NCBI GenBank assembly: GCA_965140365.1
Contig: OZ223196.1
From: Hydrogenovibrio sp965140365
GTDB lineage: Bacteria > Pseudomonadota > Gammaproteobacteria > Thiomicrospirales > Thiomicrospiraceae
DNA length: 64,000 nucleotides
Direction: 5' to 3' (one strand)
Positions 8,232 to 17,632 of the stretch are shown one piece after another. The position numbers were made by a program, and so were the translations under genes. Position 1 is the stretch's first letter; every line of letters starts with the position of its first letter. Under the pieces are notes generated by a model, which saw only the letters and a program-made list of their open reading frames with translations, made no database searches and was not told the origin of the DNA.

Positions 8232-10850
8232 GTGAACGCACAGTCTTCAAACAAAATAAAACATAAAAAAAACCTGAAACAGACCATGTTGGCGGGGGCA
8301 CTGATTACCGCGCTGGCGGTTTTTATCATCACCTTGTTCGCGGCGTCACAGATTTTTACCCAACGGTTTGGCGAACAAAGTGTGAAAAATGCCGAGACCC
8401 TGAGCCAGTTGTCGTTTGACAATATGTATCAGTTGATGAGTAAAGGCTGGAACCGTCAACAGCTCCTTCAATTTCGCGAAAACCTGAAAGAAACCTATCA
8501 AGAGCACGGGCTGAGTTTTTCTATTTATCGTTCAGAGATCGTTAATCATCAATTTGGTTTTTTGGCCTCGGATGTATCGGACAGCATGCAACCGTTTTTC
8601 CAGGAAGTGTTGAAATCCAAAAAACCGATGGAGATTAAACAGGATGAATGGGTGCGCAGTTTTCGGCCTTTGGTGGCTCAGGAAGCCTGTTTGAAATGCC
8701 ATACTCAAGCAAAGGTTGGCGATGTTTTGGGCGTTATGGGCATTGAGCAAAATATAGGACAGGTATTGAAACCGGCCCATAATGAGTTTCTGGTGTGGAT
8801 GCTATTGTTGATGCCGGTTCCGGTGCTGCTGGCTTTATGGGTCGGGCGGCGTTTTTCCAAAAGCCTGTTGAGCAGTGTGCATGACTTGAATCAACAAGTG
8901 GTGTCCATCAATCAGATTGACGATTTGAAAAACCTGGCGCACGGTAAGTCTGTGTTCGATTACACCGAGTTCGATCAGTTGAATGACAGTCTGAACCAAT
9001 TGGGCGACAAGATTAAAAATATCGCCATTGACCGCGACATTCTCGATTTTGAAATCCAGTTGCTCGACAAACTGGTGTTGTCATCGGAAATCGTCAAAGA
9101 CTGGAAGCAACACATCTGTCTGTTGATGGAAGAAATCAATCAAATTTTGCCGTTATACACCTTGTTCGTGGTGTTTCGTACCGATGATGTCGAGCAATAT
9201 GTCATTGAAGTTTTTTGGCTGGGCAAGCCGGAGAAGGCCACTGAAAAAGAGCTCGAAGTGCACGCTAAGGAAATTCTCAGCGAAGTGTCGATTTTTGATA
9301 AAGGGTCGGTGTTTAAGGTGAACCACTCTTACGCTACCCAAGAATCCTTGACCATTGAAAACCGGATTCAGACGCAAAGCAAGAGTTTGATTCTGGACAC
9401 ACCGAAAATTGGTGGGGTGGTTGGTTTAGGGGTTGAAACCTTCCCGCCGAAAGATTCTTCCCGTTCCGTGGTGGTGGAAAGTATTTTAACCACTTTAGTC
9501 AATGTCATCGGCTCCATCAAGGCCATTAACAAGTTCACCAAGGAATTGGAATATTACGCCACGCGCGACCCTCTGACCCACCTGTTCAACCAGCGGGTGT
9601 TTCATGAGTTGCTGGCCTATGAAGTCGGGCGGGCACACCGTCATCATTACGATTTCGGTTTGATGGTGCTGGATTTCGATAATTTCAAACTGATTAACGA
9701 TCAGTACGGCCATGCGTTTGGGGATGAAGTGTTGCAGCAATTTGCTTTGGCGACGAAACAAGCCTTACGGGAAGGGGATATTTTTGCGCGTTACGGTGGG
9801 GATGAATTCTGTGTGATTTTCCCGGAAACCGGTTTTACGGAAGTGCACGAGTTGGCGCATAAGGTGTTGGAAGCCACGCATGGCATTGAGTTGGTGGCCC
9901 CGAATGGCCAGCCGGTACACATTACCTGTTCCATTGGCATCAGCCTATATCCGGATCATGCGCATGACAAGGAAGACTTGTTCATGGTGGCGGATAATAT
10001 GTTGTACCGCGCTAAAGGCAGTGGTAAGAATGCGATTTCGTATCCGCAGGAAGCCGATTTGGTGGAAGTGTACAAAGAGTCTAACGACCAGAGCCTGTTC
10101 ATTATGAAAGCGTTGGAGACGGGCGACCCGATTGAACCGAATTACCAACCGATTGTTAATATGGAAACAGGGGAAATCGAAGTACACGAACTCTTGATGC
10201 GCTTGCGTCAGGACGACGAATTGATCAGCGCCGGACGCTTTATCGAAACCGCCGAGCATATGGGGTTGGTGAACCAGATGGATATGATTCTGATTGATAA
10301 GGCGTTGGCGGATGCCAATCGCTCCGGCTATGAAGGCGTGCTGTTCATCAACCTGTCGCCGAAAGCGATTGTCGCCAGTGAGTTCATTCAACGGATTCAG
10401 GATTTGACGGAAACCTACCAGATTGATCACGAACGCATCGTGTTTGAAATTACCGAACGCGAGACGGTACACAATGTGGCTTTGTTGGAGAAGTTTGTAC
10501 GTGAATTGCGCTCGGAAGGTTTCCGCTTCGCTATCGACGATTTTGGTTCCGGCTTTTCGTCTTTCCAATATTTGAAACGCTTCCCGGTGAATTTCATTAA
10601 GATTGAAGGTGAGTTCATCAATAATATGTCCAAGAATGAAATTGACCTGGCATTTGTGGAAAGTGCGGTATCCATGGCAAAGTCGCTTGGCATTGAAACC
10701 ATTGCGGAGTTCATCGAAAACGAGGAAACCCTGGATTTGGTCAAGAGCTTGGGCATTGATTATGCGCAGGGTTATTTACTGGCCACGCCACAATCGGATT
10801 TCTCCAAGCAACTGGATGCGAACATCAAAACACGGATTCAAACCCTTTAA
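8232..10850 (+). CDS. Haem-motif periplasmic sensor GGDEF-EAL protein
   Basis: An 872-residue membrane protein. A Lys-rich N-terminus is followed by a membrane helix (about 18-42), a periplasmic domain with CLKCH at 153-157, a c-type haem-binding motif as in Tll0287/DUF3365-like sensors, and a second helix near 185-205. A cytoplasmic GAF-like region comes next. The GGDEF domain is intact (GGDEF at 522-526, RxxD inhibitory site five residues before). The EAL domain starts near 640 with ELL for EAL, and keeps NLSP, EITER and DDFGSG. It probably makes and/or degrades c-di-GMP under redox or gas control. The start is GTG with no clear Shine-Dalgarno sequence; ATG at 8230 is immediately closed by TGA. 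Confidence 0.88.
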   Translation: MNAQSSNKIKHKKNLKQTMLAGALITALAVFIITLFAASQIFTQRFGEQSVKNAETLSQLSFDNMYQLMSKGWNRQQLLQFRENLKETYQEHGLSFSIYRSEIVNHQFGFLASDVSDSMQPFFQEVLKSKKPMEIKQDEWVRSFRPLVAQEACLKCHTQAKVGDVLGVMGIEQNIGQVLKPAHNEFLVWMLLLMPVPVLLALWVGRRFSKSLLSSVHDLNQQVVSINQIDDLKNLAHGKSVFDYTEFDQLNDSLNQLGDKIKNIAIDRDILDFEIQLLDKLVLSSEIVKDWKQHICLLMEEINQILPLYTLFVVFRTDDVEQYVIEVFWLGKPEKATEKELEVHAKEILSEVSIFDKGSVFKVNHSYATQESLTIENRIQTQSKSLILDTPKIGGVVGLGVETFPPKDSSRSVVVESILTTLVNVIGSIKAINKFTKELEYYATRDPLTHLFNQRVFHELLAYEVGRAHRHHYDFGLMVLDFDNFKLINDQYGHAFGDEVLQQFALATKQALREGDIFARYGGDEFCVIFPETGFTEVHELAHKVLEATHGIELVAPNGQPVHITCSIGISLYPDHAHDKEDLFMVADNMLYRAKGSGKNAISYPQEADLVEVYKESNDQSLFIMKALETGDPIEPNYQPIVNMETGEIEVHELLMRLRQDDELISAGRFIETAEHMGLVNQMDMILIDKALADANRSGYEGVLFINLSPKAIVASEFIQRIQDLTETYQIDHERIVFEITERETVHNVALLEKFVRELRSEGFRFAIDDFGSGFSSFQYLKRFPVNFIKIEGEFINNMSKNEIDLAFVESAVSMAKSLGIETIAEFIENEETLDLVKSLGIDYAQGYLLATPQSDFSKQLDANIKTRIQTL

Positions 10851-10868
10851 AACAACAGGAGAGGTGTG

Positions 10869-11117
10869 ATGGAGTTGGCGACGATACAAGCGTTTTTAGG
10901 TTGGAGTGTGCTGTTGAATTGGGCGGTGTTGATTGTATGGGGCACGATGTTTATGGGTGCCCATGATGCGATTTACCGTTTGCATACCCGGTGGTTTGAG
11001 TTGGATCGATTGGCGTTTGACCGTATTCACTATGTCGGGATGGCGATTTATAAACTGGCGATTATTTTGTTTTGCCTTGTACCGTATTTATCGTTGCTGA
11101 TTCTGCAAAGTCGTTAA
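10869..11117 (+). CDS. Small two-helix membrane protein, DUF6868-like
   Basis: An 82-residue protein with hydrophobic segments at about 10-32 and 58-78 separated by a basic loop (YRLHTRWFELDRLAFDRIHY). The pattern and size fit the DUF6868 family, whose function is unknown. AGGAGAGG (10858-10864) places the start at ATG 10869, not at the in-frame GTG three bases upstream. It lies 18 bases after the GGDEF-EAL gene and so probably shares its transcript. Confidence 0.75.
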   Translation: MELATIQAFLGWSVLLNWAVLIVWGTMFMGAHDAIYRLHTRWFELDRLAFDRIHYVGMAIYKLAIILFCLVPYLSLLILQSR

Positions 11118-11134
11118 TCTGACGTTTAACTATT

Positions 11135-11158
11135 AAAACCGCCAGGCCTGGCGGTTTT
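11135..11158. terminator. Bidirectional terminator built on CCAGGCCTGG
   Basis: A 24-bp perfect palindrome, AAAACCGCC-AGGCCT-GGCGGTTTT, between convergent genes. A-run and T-run flank the GC stem, so it can terminate both strands. The decamer occupies 11142-11151. Confidence 0.85.
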
Positions 11159-11180
11159 GTTTATGGTGGCTTGGAGGAAC

Positions 11181-13325
11181 TTAAGCGGTTTTTTCATTAC
11201 TATCCGAACCGCTTTTTAAGCGAGGCGTTGCGTTTTCGCTGACTTTAAAGAAATCCACCTGGCGATTCATTTGATGGGCCGCTTCTTTCATTTGCTGTGC
11301 GTTCTGTGCGGTTTGTTCCACAATCAAGGCATTTTGTTGAGTATCTTTATCCAAGCTAACGATGGCCTGGTTGATGTGTTCCACCGCTTTGGCCTGTTCT
11401 TCGGACGAGGTGGTGATTTCCGAAATGATGCTGGTCACTTTGGTGATGACTTCGTTGATCTCACTCAAAGACTCTTTGGATTGATTAACGTAACCTGCTC
11501 CTTCGTGGATTTTATGCACACTGTCTTCAATCAACGTTTTGATTTGGCGTGCCGCATCGGCTGATTTTTGCGCCAGGTTACGTACCTCACCGGCCACCAC
11601 CGCGAAGCCTCGACCGTGCTCACCGGCGCGCGCGGCTTCCACAGCGGCGTTTAAAGCCAGGAGGTTGGTTTGGAAGGCGATGCTGTCAATCAGGGTGATG
11701 ATGTCGGCAATCTGGTGACTGGATTTGGTGATTTGGTCCATGGATTGAACCGCAATTTCGTTAATCTCGGCCCCTTTCTGAGCTTTTTGCTGGGCCTGTC
11801 TTGCCAAGGTATTGGCATTGCGTGCCGAATCTGTGTTTTGGCGGACGGTGGCGGTAATTTCTTCTGTTGAAGCGGAGGTTTCTTCCAACGTGGCGGCTTG
11901 GCTTTGTGTTTTTTCTGAGAAAGCCAAGGCGCTTTGTGCCAGCTCTTCCGACATCTGGGCAACGCTTTCGGCGCTTTGGTTGATTTGCAAAATCGTGGTG
12001 CCGACCTTATCACAGGTGGTATGGAGCGCTGAGTCCAGGCGTTTGAGGTCTCCGGTTAATTGAATGTCGTTTTTCGGGTCGTAGTTCCCGGAAGCTTGGC
12101 GGCTCAAAGCTTCTGAAATATGGGTGATGGCTTCTTCGACCGAATCCAACGACTGGTTGATATTATGTTTCAGTTTTTCGAATTCACCTTTGACGTCGAT
12201 ACTGATGCGGCGGTCGAATTTTCCGGTACTCATTTCCGACATCACTAAATTGATTTCTTCGAAAGACAGCTTCAATGAGTTGACCACCGATTCGGTATTT
12301 TCCAGAATGTGTTTGAAGCGGCCTTCCAGCCCTTGGATGGACTGGACGTCAAATTCGCCGTTTGACAGAGACGAGAGGGTGGTGTCCAGAAAGACAATGG
12401 TTTGGTTGATGTTCCGAACCGATTGATTGACGTCCTGTTTCAACTCGTCGAACACCCCTTTCATTTCGGAACGAATGGAGACATCGGTTTTTCCTCGCGC
12501 AACGTTGGCCATGACCGTCTGAATTTCTTCAATGGTGTTGGCGAGAAATTGAATGTGATTGTTGAAGTCGGCGGAAATGCGACCGATTTCGTCGTTCCCT
12601 CGTAAGGTGATTGTCTGCGATAAATCACCGTCGTTACTGACCCGTTGCATAATTGAAGACATTTCTTTCAACGGACGATTAATGGCGTTGAAAACCCAGT
12701 AAGCGACGCCGATACTGACGGCGATTAAAAGCCCCAGAATGATGAAGTGGCTGATGAGTGTGGCGTAAAAAGCGTCGTTCACATCGTCAATGTAAATCCC
12801 GGTACCCAGCACCCAATTCCAGCCGGGGATTTCTTTTACGAATGACATTTTCGGCACCGGCACGGTTTGGTTGGGCTTGGTCCAAAAGTATTCCACATAA
12901 CCCTGGCCGGATTTTTTGGCGGTTTTTGCCATGTTCACAAACAGCAGGTTGCCTTTCTTGTCTTTGTATTCACTCAGGTCCGATCCGTCCAGACTGGGTT
13001 TCAACGGATGCATGATCATTGTGGGGTGAAAGTCGTTAATCCAAACGTAGTTATTGCCGTCGTAACGAAACGAACTGACGATACGTTTGGCTTCATTTTG
13101 GGCGGCTTCCGTGGTGAGCTTACCTTCTTTGACTTGGTTCTGTAAGGCGTGGATTTGTGATGAAATTCCAGTGATGATGGTTTCCACACGTTCCTTTTTG
13201 GCATCCATCATGATTTGTTTTTCGGTGATGCTGTCGTAAATGGTGATAAATGACATTCCGACAAGTGTCACCAAAATCAGCAAAATCAATTTCGCTTTGA
13301 TTGTTATATTCATTAAACCGTTCAT
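11181..13325 (-). CDS. Methyl-accepting chemotaxis protein, single Cache domain
   Basis: A 714-residue chemoreceptor. One membrane helix at 10-30, a periplasmic sCache_2-like ligand domain to about 185 (FRYDGNNYVWINDFHP, GWNWVLGTGIYIDD), a second helix near 190-210, HAMP, then further helical HAMP-like segments to about 430, and the MCP signalling hairpin. The receptor tip is conserved (IAFQTNLLALNAAVEAARAG, GRGFAVVAGEVRNLA). There is no C-terminal pentapeptide for CheR/CheB docking. AGGA five bases upstream supports ATG 13325. The ligand cannot be told from sequence, although sCache_2 domains often bind small organic acids. Confidence 0.93.
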   Translation of the reverse strand: MNGLMNITIKAKLILLILVTLVGMSFITIYDSITEKQIMMDAKKERVETIITGISSQIHALQNQVKEGKLTTEAAQNEAKRIVSSFRYDGNNYVWINDFHPTMIMHPLKPSLDGSDLSEYKDKKGNLLFVNMAKTAKKSGQGYVEYFWTKPNQTVPVPKMSFVKEIPGWNWVLGTGIYIDDVNDAFYATLISHFIILGLLIAVSIGVAYWVFNAINRPLKEMSSIMQRVSNDGDLSQTITLRGNDEIGRISADFNNHIQFLANTIEEIQTVMANVARGKTDVSIRSEMKGVFDELKQDVNQSVRNINQTIVFLDTTLSSLSNGEFDVQSIQGLEGRFKHILENTESVVNSLKLSFEEINLVMSEMSTGKFDRRISIDVKGEFEKLKHNINQSLDSVEEAITHISEALSRQASGNYDPKNDIQLTGDLKRLDSALHTTCDKVGTTILQINQSAESVAQMSEELAQSALAFSEKTQSQAATLEETSASTEEITATVRQNTDSARNANTLARQAQQKAQKGAEINEIAVQSMDQITKSSHQIADIITLIDSIAFQTNLLALNAAVEAARAGEHGRGFAVVAGEVRNLAQKSADAARQIKTLIEDSVHKIHEGAGYVNQSKESLSEINEVITKVTSIISEITTSSEEQAKAVEHINQAIVSLDKDTQQNALIVEQTAQNAQQMKEAAHQMNRQVDFFKVSENATPRLKSGSDSNEKTA

Positions 13326-13603
13326 TTTCCTGCCTCTGTCGCTCTGTCTAGGGAATGCGTACTTTTTAGTATTTTGTTTTTATTAAGTTTTTTTAGTTGT
13401 TAAAGGTTTTATTTATGAAAATAAATAAGCCATGCCGTCACTTTCTTTATAGCGCATTTATTTTTCGAAAACAAAGCCTTTCATCAGCTTTTTAAAGAAA
13501 AAAGTCTTTTTAAGTCAAAATGTTACAGAGACGTCATCTTTTTTTTCGAGTTTGGAGATGACGGTAAAAATGAAAGAGGGAACGGTTTTTATTCAGAAAG
13601 GAG
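13326..13603. other. AT-rich upstream region of the chemoreceptor
   Basis: Non-coding and rich in T and A runs. It contains an inverted repeat CGTCATCT (13532-13539) / AGATGACG (13556-13563). No credible open frame. It should hold the chemoreceptor promoter. Confidence 0.4.
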
Positions 13604-13629
13604 AAAAACGCCCAGGCCTGGGCGTTTTT
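13604..13629 (-). terminator. Terminator of the RNA helicase gene, decamer stem
   Basis: A 26-bp perfect palindrome: five A, CGCC, the core AGGCCT flanked by C/G, GGCG, five T. It begins 4 bases past the helicase stop. The decamer is at 13612-13621. Confidence 0.85.
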
Positions 13630-13632
13630 GGG

Positions 13633-14991
13633 TTAATGGTTGCTGGGTTTTGGCGCTCGATTCGGACGTCTTTTGGATTTGTTTCTGGACGGACGATTCT
13701 TGGGGGCCGAGTCGGAATGATTTGAACGAGGGGTACGACTCGGTGTCGAACCATCCGTTCCGTCGCCTTGGGGCGAGCGCGTACCGTTTGAGCGTTTAGG
13801 CTTTTTCGGTTTCTTGGGCTTTTTCGGATGATGGTTCAATCGGGTTTCCGGCAAGTCTTTTTCCGGTTCAAAACCGTCTTCAATGTGACGTGGAATCTGT
13901 TTTTGAATCAGGTTTTCGATGTCGGAGAGTTGTTTGATTTCGTCGGCGCTGACCAGTGAAATGGCTTGCCCGGTCGCGCCGGCGCGTCCGGTACGCCCAA
14001 TGCGGTGAACGTAGTCTTCGGCCACATTGGGCAGGTCGAAATTGATCACTTGCGGCAATTGATCGATGTCCAGCCCGCGTGCGGCGATGTCGGTGGCGAC
14101 CAGTACCTGAATCTTGCCGTCTTTGAACTCGCTCAAGGCGCGTGTTCGGGCGGCCTGGCTTTTGTTGCCGTGAATGGCAGCGGCGCGGATGCCTTTGGTT
14201 TCCAGCTGACGAGTTAAGCGGTTCGCCCCGTGTTTGGTGCGCGAGAACACCAATACTTGAAACCAGTTATGTTCTTGAATTAAATGAACCAGCAGAGCGG
14301 ATTTACGGTTTTTATCGACTGGGTAAACTTGTTGGGTGACGGTTTCGGCGGTGGAGTTGCGCTGTGCGACGGAAATTTCCACCGGGTCGGTCACGAAGCT
14401 TTGCGCCAATTTTCGAATGTCGTTGGAAAAGGTGGCCGAAAACAGCAGGTTTTGGCGGTTTTTCGGTAACAAACGGGCAATGCGTTTCAAATCATGAATG
14501 AAGCCCATGTCGAGCATCCGATCGGCTTCGTCCAGTACCAAAATTTCCAACTGATCAAACTTGACAGCGTTTTGACTGTATAAATCGAGTAAACGGCCGG
14601 GCGTGGCAATCAAAATATCGACACCACCGCGTAAACGCATCATCTGCGGGTTGATTTTGACACCACCGAATACCACGGTCGATTTTAACGGTAAATGCTG
14701 GCCGTAAGTGGCGACGCTGTCGGCCACTTGCGCTGCCAGCTCGCGTGTCGGGGTTAGAATTAAAGCACGCGCTTGGTTGGGTTTGGGCTTGTCGCCTTTG
14801 GATAAGCGTTCCAGGATTGGCAGGGTAAAGCCGGCGGTTTTGCCGGTGCCGGTTTGGGCGGCGGCCATGACGTCGCGGCCCTCCAGTACGACAGGGATGG
14901 CTTGCTGCTGAATCGGGGAGGGCGTTTCATAGCCTTGCTGTTGGATGGCGTCAAGAATAGGGGTGGATAAACCAAGGGCGTTAAAGCTCAT
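13633..14991 (-). CDS. rhlE: DEAD-box RNA helicase, RhlE-like
   Basis: A 452-residue ATP-dependent RNA helicase. Ordered motifs: Q-motif near residue 25, AQTGTGKT, PTRELAAQ, TPGRLLD, DEADRMLDMGF, SATF, the C-terminal RecA domain with TDIAARGLDI and HRIGRTGRAG. The last 65 residues are a basic low-complexity tail with repeated KKPKKPK, as in RhlE proteins that bind RNA nonspecifically. The likely role is RNA remodelling or ribosome assembly, especially in the cold. The subfamily assignment rests on the overall pattern, not on an alignment. Confidence 0.9.
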   Translation of the reverse strand: MSFNALGLSTPILDAIQQQGYETPSPIQQQAIPVVLEGRDVMAAAQTGTGKTAGFTLPILERLSKGDKPKPNQARALILTPTRELAAQVADSVATYGQHLPLKSTVVFGGVKINPQMMRLRGGVDILIATPGRLLDLYSQNAVKFDQLEILVLDEADRMLDMGFIHDLKRIARLLPKNRQNLLFSATFSNDIRKLAQSFVTDPVEISVAQRNSTAETVTQQVYPVDKNRKSALLVHLIQEHNWFQVLVFSRTKHGANRLTRQLETKGIRAAAIHGNKSQAARTRALSEFKDGKIQVLVATDIAARGLDIDQLPQVINFDLPNVAEDYVHRIGRTGRAGATGQAISLVSADEIKQLSDIENLIQKQIPRHIEDGFEPEKDLPETRLNHHPKKPKKPKKPKRSNGTRSPQGDGTDGSTPSRTPRSNHSDSAPKNRPSRNKSKRRPNRAPKPSNH

Positions 14992-15204
14992 AAAAGATGG
15001 ATCTCATAAAGGGTTGCGTAAGGCGTTGTTTCGGTTAAACAGAGTCAAACAGAAATGAATCGAGGCATATACTTCGAAAAGGGAGCTTAGCTTACCTTAA
15101 TTTGAATGATAAAGCGATGTTTAGTTCAACAGCGATTGGATTTAGGTGTGATTAAGTCTTTGATCGGCCAGGAAATCCGATATTGACCAGGCCTGGTAAA
15201 AAGC
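14992..15204. other. Spacer upstream of rhlE, with one decamer repeat
   Basis: Non-coding DNA between the helicase start and the yceI terminator. It contains CCAGGCCTGG at 15187-15196 (flanked GA...TAAAAAG). The helicase promoter should be here. Nothing else recognised. Confidence 0.4.
15187..15196. repeat. CCAGGCCTGG, intergenic
   Basis: Perfect decamer next to, but separate from, the yceI terminator hairpin, so terminator function is already supplied by another structure. Confidence 0.85.
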
Positions 15205-15237
15205 ATAAAAAAACCGCTGCCTCGGGGAAAGCAGCGG
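15205..15237 (-). terminator. Rho-independent terminator of yceI
   Basis: On the minus strand CCGCTGC (15237-15231) pairs with GCAGCGG (15220-15214), followed by seven T. It lies about 70 bases past the yceI stop. Confidence 0.85.
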
Positions 15238-15305
15238 TAACGTCTTAGGAGACTTTTTATCGGTGTTTTGGGTTAAAGCCGTGTCAAGACGTTCTAAAAA
15301 AGCCC

Positions 15306-15908
15306 TTATTGGCGAACGCCTTCCAGGTTGAGCTGGAAATACACTTCGGTGGACGCTGGCCCAAGGTTATAGGTGATGCCGTAATCCGCCAGTTTGATTC
15401 GAGTGGTTCCGGTAAACCCGGCACGATAGCCGCCCCAAGGGTCTTTACCTTCGCCGACTTTACTGGCTTGAATTTCAATCGGTTTGGTGACGCCGTGTAA
15501 CGTCAAATCACCTTTGACGGTCAGGGTTTTGTCAGCGTTTTCAGTAATCGAGGTGCTGACGAATTGCGCTTTCGGGAATTTTTTGACATTCAGGAAGTCG
15601 TCGCTTCGCAGGTGTTTGTCACGTTCTGCGTGGTTGGTGTTGACACTGTCGGTATCAATGGTGACATCCACTTTGCTGTTGGATGGCTTTTCAGCATCGT
15701 ACACAAACGTACCGCCAAATTGGTCGAAACGACCGGTCAGCCAGCTGTAACCCAGGTGCTGAATTTTAAAGTTCACCGAGGCGTGCATGCCTTTGGTATC
15801 GATTTGGTAATTGGCCGGTGCGGCAAAAGCCGTTGAGGATACGGCGATAGAGGCGATGGACAGGCCGGTCGCCAAAAAGGTGCGTTTAAGCCAGGTTAAG
15901 GTGTTCAT
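15306..15908 (-). CDS. yceI: YceI family periplasmic protein
   Basis: A 200-residue secreted protein. A Sec signal peptide runs to about residue 29 (TAFAAPANYQ). The mature part is the lipocalin-like YceI fold (YQIDTKGMHASVNFKIQHLG, LTLHGVTKPIEI, WGGYRAGFTG). Family members bind polyisoprenoid lipids. The physiological role is unclear. AAAGGAGAA precedes ATG 15908. It is the second gene of a cytochrome b561-yceI pair, 59 bases after its partner, as in many proteobacteria. Confidence 0.92.
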   Translation of the reverse strand: MNTLTWLKRTFLATGLSIASIAVSSTAFAAPANYQIDTKGMHASVNFKIQHLGYSWLTGRFDQFGGTFVYDAEKPSNSKVDVTIDTDSVNTNHAERDKHLRSDDFLNVKKFPKAQFVSTSITENADKTLTVKGDLTLHGVTKPIEIQASKVGEGKDPWGGYRAGFTGTTRIKLADYGITYNLGPASTEVYFQLNLEGVRQ

Positions 15909-15967
15909 AAGGATTCTCCTTTTCTTCAGTTTATGCGTAAATGCTGCGTTTGATGATTTAAAAATCG

Positions 15968-16522
15968 TTATTCGCGGGTGGCGGTTAGCATGCGTTTCAA
16001 GGTGACGTCTTTGTCAATGAAATGGTGCTTCAGCGCCGCCAGCATGTGTATGCTTACCAGTGCAATCAAGGAAACGGCAATCCAGTAATGAAATTCACCG
16101 GCAATATCGGCCTGGTTTTCAATGCCCAACGGATAGGCCGGCACCGTAAACCAGTTGAATACGTCGATGCCATGGCCTTCCGCGGTGGAAATGAAATACC
16201 CGCTCACCCCCAAGGCAAACACCAGCAAGTACAACAATGCATGCGCACTGTGGGCGGCGAAGGTGACGAACCGGGAATGGTTGGCGGGTGGTTGTGGGGT
16301 TGGGTTGATCCAACGCCACACCAGACGCAACGCCATCAAGCCGACCAACAATACCCCAAGGCTTTTATGAATCGCCGGGGCGTCGTGGTACCAGGGGCTG
16401 TAAAAACTCAGGTCCACCATCCACAGACCCAGTGCAAACAAGCCGATGACCCCCACGGCGATGAACCAGTGCAGTGCGATGCTGATCCAGCCATAGCCGG
16501 AAAAACTGTTGGTTAATTTCAT
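15968..16522 (-). CDS. yceJ: Cytochrome b561 family protein (YceJ-like)
   Basis: A 184-residue inner-membrane dihaem cytochrome with four predicted helices. Histidines in IALHWFIAVG (helix 1), APAIHKSLGVLL (helix 2), AAHSAHALLYL (helix 3) and ALVSIHMLAALKHHF (helix 4) are in positions expected of haem ligands. Members of this family reoxidise quinol or superoxide or pass electrons to periplasmic partners. Divergent from the LysR gene, which may regulate it together with yceI. Confidence 0.9.
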   Translation of the reverse strand: MKLTNSFSGYGWISIALHWFIAVGVIGLFALGLWMVDLSFYSPWYHDAPAIHKSLGVLLVGLMALRLVWRWINPTPQPPANHSRFVTFAAHSAHALLYLLVFALGVSGYFISTAEGHGIDVFNWFTVPAYPLGIENQADIAGEFHYWIAVSLIALVSIHMLAALKHHFIDKDVTLKRMLTATRE

Positions 16523-16656
16523 GTGCCTGCCTTTGTGTTCGGTTCGAGTTTGTATTGCGTTTCAGCGTTATGAATAGCGTACATTGTTGTTGTATGGTTT
16601 AGAATGGTTAAATAATAAAAAGACTTTTTCCAAATAAAGAACAATCGAGCAGGCTT

Positions 16657-17601
16657 ATGAAAAACCGTCACGACAGTCTGGAAGGCATCAGTACCTTTGT
16701 GCAGGTGGTGGAATCCGGCAGTTTTACCGAAGCGGCGTCGGTGTTGGGGCATTCGGTGTCGTATATCAGTAAGGAAGTCACCCGTTTGGAAGAGCGGCTG
16801 GGCGCACGCTTGTTGAATCGCACCACCCGCAGTTTGAGTTTGACCGACATCGGACGGGTCTATTTCGAAAAAACACGCGGCCTCTTGATGGAAGCGCGTG
16901 AAGCCGAAATGAGCATCGACACCTTGCAGCAAAAGCCGGTGGGACGTTTGAAAGTGAGTTTGCCGGCCAGTTTCGGCCAATCGCACCTATTGCCGGTGGT
17001 GGCGACGTATATGCAGCGTTATCCGGACATCAAACTCAATGTGGATTTCAGCAGTCGTCTGGTGGATTTGGCTGGCGAAGGTTTTGACCTGGCGGTGCGG
17101 ATGGGGGAGTCGAAGGATTCCAATTTGATTAGCCGCAAAATACTCTCGTTTCGAATGATTACGGTGGCCACGCAAGCGTATCTCGACGAACACGGTACAC
17201 CGCAGCACCCGAACGACCTACGCACGCATCAGGCGGTGAAGTATTTGTATAACCAGGTGCCGATTACCTGGGAATATGTGAATGAAAAAGGCGAGGTCAT
17301 CAATGTCGATATCGGGCATATTGCCGAAACCAATAACCTGCAGATGCAGCAGACGTTGGTCAGTGCCGGTGTCGGCATCGGGCGTTTGCCGGAATTTCTG
17401 TGTCAGCCCTTGATCGAGCAGGGCGAGCTGGTTGAGGTGTTGACCGAGTATGAGCTGCCGCCGCACGGGGTGTATGCGGTGTTTCCGCATCGTCATTACT
17501 TGTCGGCCAAGGTACGCGCTTTTGTGGATTTATTGACCGAACATTTCAGCCCGAAAGGTAAAAAGGCGGCTATAAAATCGTCGTCATCCATTCACGAGTA
17601 A
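16657..17601 (+). CDS. LysR family transcriptional regulator
   Basis: A 314-residue regulator. The winged helix-turn-helix at 5-65 (FVQVVESGSFTEAASVLGHS, LEERLGARLLNRTTR) is followed by a periplasmic-binding-like effector domain from about 92 (GRLKVSLPASFGQSHLLP). Divergently placed from yceJ-yceI with 134 bases between, which is the usual LysR arrangement and suggests those genes as targets. The effector is unknown. Confidence 0.9.
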   Translation: MKNRHDSLEGISTFVQVVESGSFTEAASVLGHSVSYISKEVTRLEERLGARLLNRTTRSLSLTDIGRVYFEKTRGLLMEAREAEMSIDTLQQKPVGRLKVSLPASFGQSHLLPVVATYMQRYPDIKLNVDFSSRLVDLAGEGFDLAVRMGESKDSNLISRKILSFRMITVATQAYLDEHGTPQHPNDLRTHQAVKYLYNQVPITWEYVNEKGEVINVDIGHIAETNNLQMQQTLVSAGVGIGRLPEFLCQPLIEQGELVEVLTEYELPPHGVYAVFPHRHYLSAKVRAFVDLLTEHFSPKGKKAAIKSSSSIHE

Positions 17602-17606
17602 AACAC

Positions 17607-17630
17607 GCCTTATGACCAGGCCTGGCGGTT
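17607..17630 (+). terminator. Weak terminator containing CCAGGCCTGG
   Basis: The decamer (17616-17625) followed by CGG and five T lies between convergent LysR and the YfcH-like gene. An alternative stem CGCC/GGCG encloses it. The stem is less symmetric than the other decamer terminators. Confidence 0.45.
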
Positions 17631-17632
17631 TT

